Assembly: GCA_964019055.1 (NCBI GenBank)
Contig: OZ025206.1
Span: forward strand, 10,337,486 to 10,401,485
From: Anthopleura xanthogrammica
Lineage: Eukaryota; Cnidaria; Anthozoa; Actiniaria; Actiniidae
Length of the DNA: 64,000 bases
Direction of reading: 5' to 3'
The notes under the pieces were generated by a model. That model was not told the DNA's origin, made no database searches, and saw only the letters and a list, made by a program, of their open reading frames with translations. Below, in pieces: positions 61,370-64,000 of this stretch (within the stretch, counting starts at the first letter, position 1; each line of letters opens with the position of its first letter). The position numbers and the translations under genes are program-made.

Positions 61370-62950
61370 CACTAGTGTGATAACGAGGGGGAAGGAGCGT
61401 AGAAACTTTGCTAAAGTAATCTTCAGTTCTTTGTCAAACCAGTAACGAAAGTATGTACATAATTGCTAGAAACTGTACAAGAGTTTTGAAAATCAAACAC
61501 GAAAGAATTGTTACGATTCGCTTGATATCGGGTGTTGGTATATATCACCGTTATAAATAACTCTGTTTAAGAAGGCCGAGAAGAATGTAGATGGTCGGAA
61601 ATGAACAGGCAGACAGACCGACTGGCACCGGCTTAGAGAATATTGGATTTGTGCGCCCGGGCTGCGGAGATCAACTACTTAAGCATTAATATACTGTTGC
61701 GTCAACGGATTAACTGGGCTTTTTATTGTAAACAGAGTTACCTTCGGGTTAACGACGGAAAACGGAACTTAAATCACGAGGCAAAGGGAGTATAGGCGCG
61801 CGTTATTGATTGTATCTGAAATCAGTATTGAGACAAGAGGGAAGATGAATATTTAGAACAGATTATATAAATAGCAAATGATCAATCATTTTCAAGGACA
61901 GCAAATTAGATATGTCTAAACTCTTGCGTGCGTACCGAGCGACGTGCTTAGAAATACAGGTGGTTAATCATCGGCTATGAAAACCCGGCAAGATCCGTTG
62001 CCTACTCTAAACCTAAGATAAGGTGATAGGAAACGAGGATCTTTCGACACGCAACCAAGTAGAAGTTTCCAAATGAAGAAAGGAAGAAAAAAATCCCAAG
62101 TTCAGCGACTCGAAATGTTATTCCTTGACTATATTTGAGTTGGAACTACTTTTGATAAAGTCCTTGAGTTTATTTTAATAGAACTTCGTGCAAACCCGAG
62201 ATAAGAACTAAATTGAAGAGCTGAGCCCTCGGCTGTTGGTTTAATTTAGCAATGTGTTATTTAGCGATTAACAAGCAAAATCTCTGATAAATTACTAACT
62301 GCACTTCAATTATGGATTTATATTACGGTGTTTATAATACATTTTATTGTTCAGTTCTTTTTTGAGTAAAACAAGATAATATTTAGCACTGTGGCGCGAA
62401 GCTATTTTTAGTTACCCCAATCTTTAATACGACTATGGAAAGTACGATTTCTAGACTATAAAAGAGTTTTCCAAAAGGATTAAGACGTTAGTTCCATATA
62501 CAAAGGACGCTTCTTAACGTACAAAATGTACAGAATTTGTCTACAGTATGTACGATTTGAGAGCTGAGACAAAAAGATTAGTTAGCAAAGTCTTAGTACT
62601 GTCTTTTTAGCTTAGTTCGTGGCCAGACTAGACGTTTCTTACTATTAGTGGATTTTTCGATCAACAGATAACTGGATGAATATCACAGTCTTGGTACATG
62701 ACTTTTATTTGAACTTCTCATGTCTAATCGAAAAGTGATTTTAATAAGATATCCAAATCTGTTCTAATAAGGTTAAAAGTGCATGGTTTTTTAGCACCTC
62801 ATTAACAAACAATAAAGATCTACACTTACATATTAATAATGATATCACAGCCGATCAGGAGAGTATTTATGGGGGCTCCAACGAGTAAGACACACTGGCG
62901 ACTGCCCTCGAGTAAGTGCGATTGTTCTCTTGTAGTCTATGCGGCTAGCA
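61370..62950. other. Intergenic DNA, nothing recognised
   Basis: No open frame of note, no RNA gene and no repeat recognised beyond short AT-rich stretches. Confidence 0.5.
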
Positions 62951-62956
62951 ACCCTG

Positions 62957-62964
62957 TATAAAAG
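62957..62964 (+). promoter_or_regulatory. Possible TATA box of a gene running off the right edge
   Basis: TATAAAAG preceded by ctg. A start site about 30 bp downstream would give a short 5' exon ending at the strong donor gtaagt at 63,041. No downstream coding exon is recognised before 64,000, so this is a weak suggestion. Confidence 0.25.
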
Positions 62965-63046
62965 AATTACCGACAAGATAAGCTGAACTCGTTTGCATAT
63001 TACTCAAGAGCCGTGTGACGATAAACTGCATTCTCGTGTGGTAAGT

Positions 63047-64000
63047 ACATCAATAAACTGGTCATCTCGTCCTCTTGCCTTAGGCTAATACCATATCTAA
63101 GCCATCTATCTTCGTAAGCACTTGTTTTTCATTTGTATTATCATGGCACAAATCAGTGCCTAATCTCTATTGACAAACAGAACACATTAGAAAGTTTTTA
63201 TCTCTTCATAAGTCATTCTAATTTGCTTTTATTGGACCTAGTCAATGCGGCGCCTCTATGACCAACTTATTGAAAAACCTAATGCTTATTAATGAAGTGA
63301 ATAAGCGCCATACAAACGAAACACCAGAGATGTCTCCATATTTTTTCACGATTTATAGTTGTGAGCAAGACATCTTAAGACATGAAGCAGGAAGCAAGGA
63401 TTGAGTGGGAGGGAGTTCGAGTCAAGAAGTTCAAAATAAGCGCCATTTTTTGAAGCACGTTGCCGTTTTCCTCCCTGACAATGCGATCAATTACAAATGA
63501 CACTTTGTTTTAAGTGAACGAAATCGAGGACAATACATTAAAAAGTGGATCCGGAATCGCAGTTGGTCGACATTAAACAGCATTCTGGTACAACCGGTTG
63601 CCACGTTCTTCACTGGTTTTGTCTTCTGGAGAGGAAGCTCTTGGAACTTTGTGTTTATTATTGAAACGATTTTTGTGAAGAAATGTCATCCGTGAAGGTT
63701 GGCTGATTTCCTTTGATCTCCAAGCTTGATTACTGGCCCAGAAAGAGGAAAACAAAGCAGAAATTCTTTAATAGTGTTTATCCTTTGGATGTCGCGTGGA
63801 ACCTGTGCATCGAGCTCGTATATCAAGCGTATTCTCCTCCCTCTTGGCCATGACGCAACTACACTTGTCTCTATTTGGTCGATAGATACCATGCTTCTTA
63901 TTAGAAAAAATCATACTTAGATAAACGTCTCGTCAGGTTGAATCAAACGCTCTCTTGATTACATATCAACTATCGCTCCTATCAGTAGAAAATGAACACC
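63047..64000. other. Right-edge region without recognised gene
   Basis: Overlapping 60-68 codon frames on both strands at 63,570-63,920 show no family motif and no convincing splice structure. It could be the intron of a gene starting near 62,990. Confidence 0.4.

Overview
The window is animal nuclear DNA, most probably from an anthozoan cnidarian (stony coral or sea anemone). This is inferred from compact intron-rich genes with short exons, the protein sequences themselves, and the abundance of short inverted-repeat elements and tRNA-derived SINEs; no species is named by the sequence. Nothing bacterial, viral or CRISPR-like is present. Genes were rebuilt exon by exon from conserved protein blocks, GT/AG splice sites and codon phase.

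Layout. Positions 1-27,970 are one uninterrupted satellite array of a 70-bp monomer (about 400 copies), organised into higher-order repeats and open at the left edge of the window. Its right edge decays into diverged monomers. It is followed at 27,980-29,000 by another family of longer repeats. From 29,000 to 32,700 lies a transposon-rich strip with two unidentified cysteine-rich exons on the minus strand, two inverted-repeat elements (one with a 9-bp target-site duplication), and a Penelope-like element remnant with a GIY-YIG domain.

Three recognisable genes follow. HAT1 (type B histone acetyltransferase) is on the minus strand in 15 exons from 42,655 to 32,755, giving 403 aa. A two-exon coiled-coil gene of the LURAP/FAM89 type is on the minus strand at 47,243-44,187, giving 219 aa. 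A peptide:N-glycanase (NGLY1/PNG1) is on the plus strand in 14 exons from 48,537 to 59,421, giving 777 aa. The last two are divergent, with about 1.3 kb between their start codons.

The most notable item is the glycanase. It carries an intact N-terminal thioredoxin domain with a WCGPC active site, followed by a PUB domain, the transglutaminase-like catalytic core (Cys418/His445/Asp462, four zinc cysteines) and a PAW domain. Human NGLY1 has PUB but no thioredoxin; the nematode enzyme has thioredoxin in place of PUB. Here both are in one reading frame.

The introns of HAT1 and NGLY1 are packed with foldback elements, SINEs, low-complexity tracts and a 51-bp minisatellite, which account for most long open frames seen there. 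From 59,900 to 60,870 there is GT-rich DNA and a 101-bp minisatellite. From 61,370 to the end no gene is recognised, apart from a possible TATA-driven first exon at 62,957-63,040.
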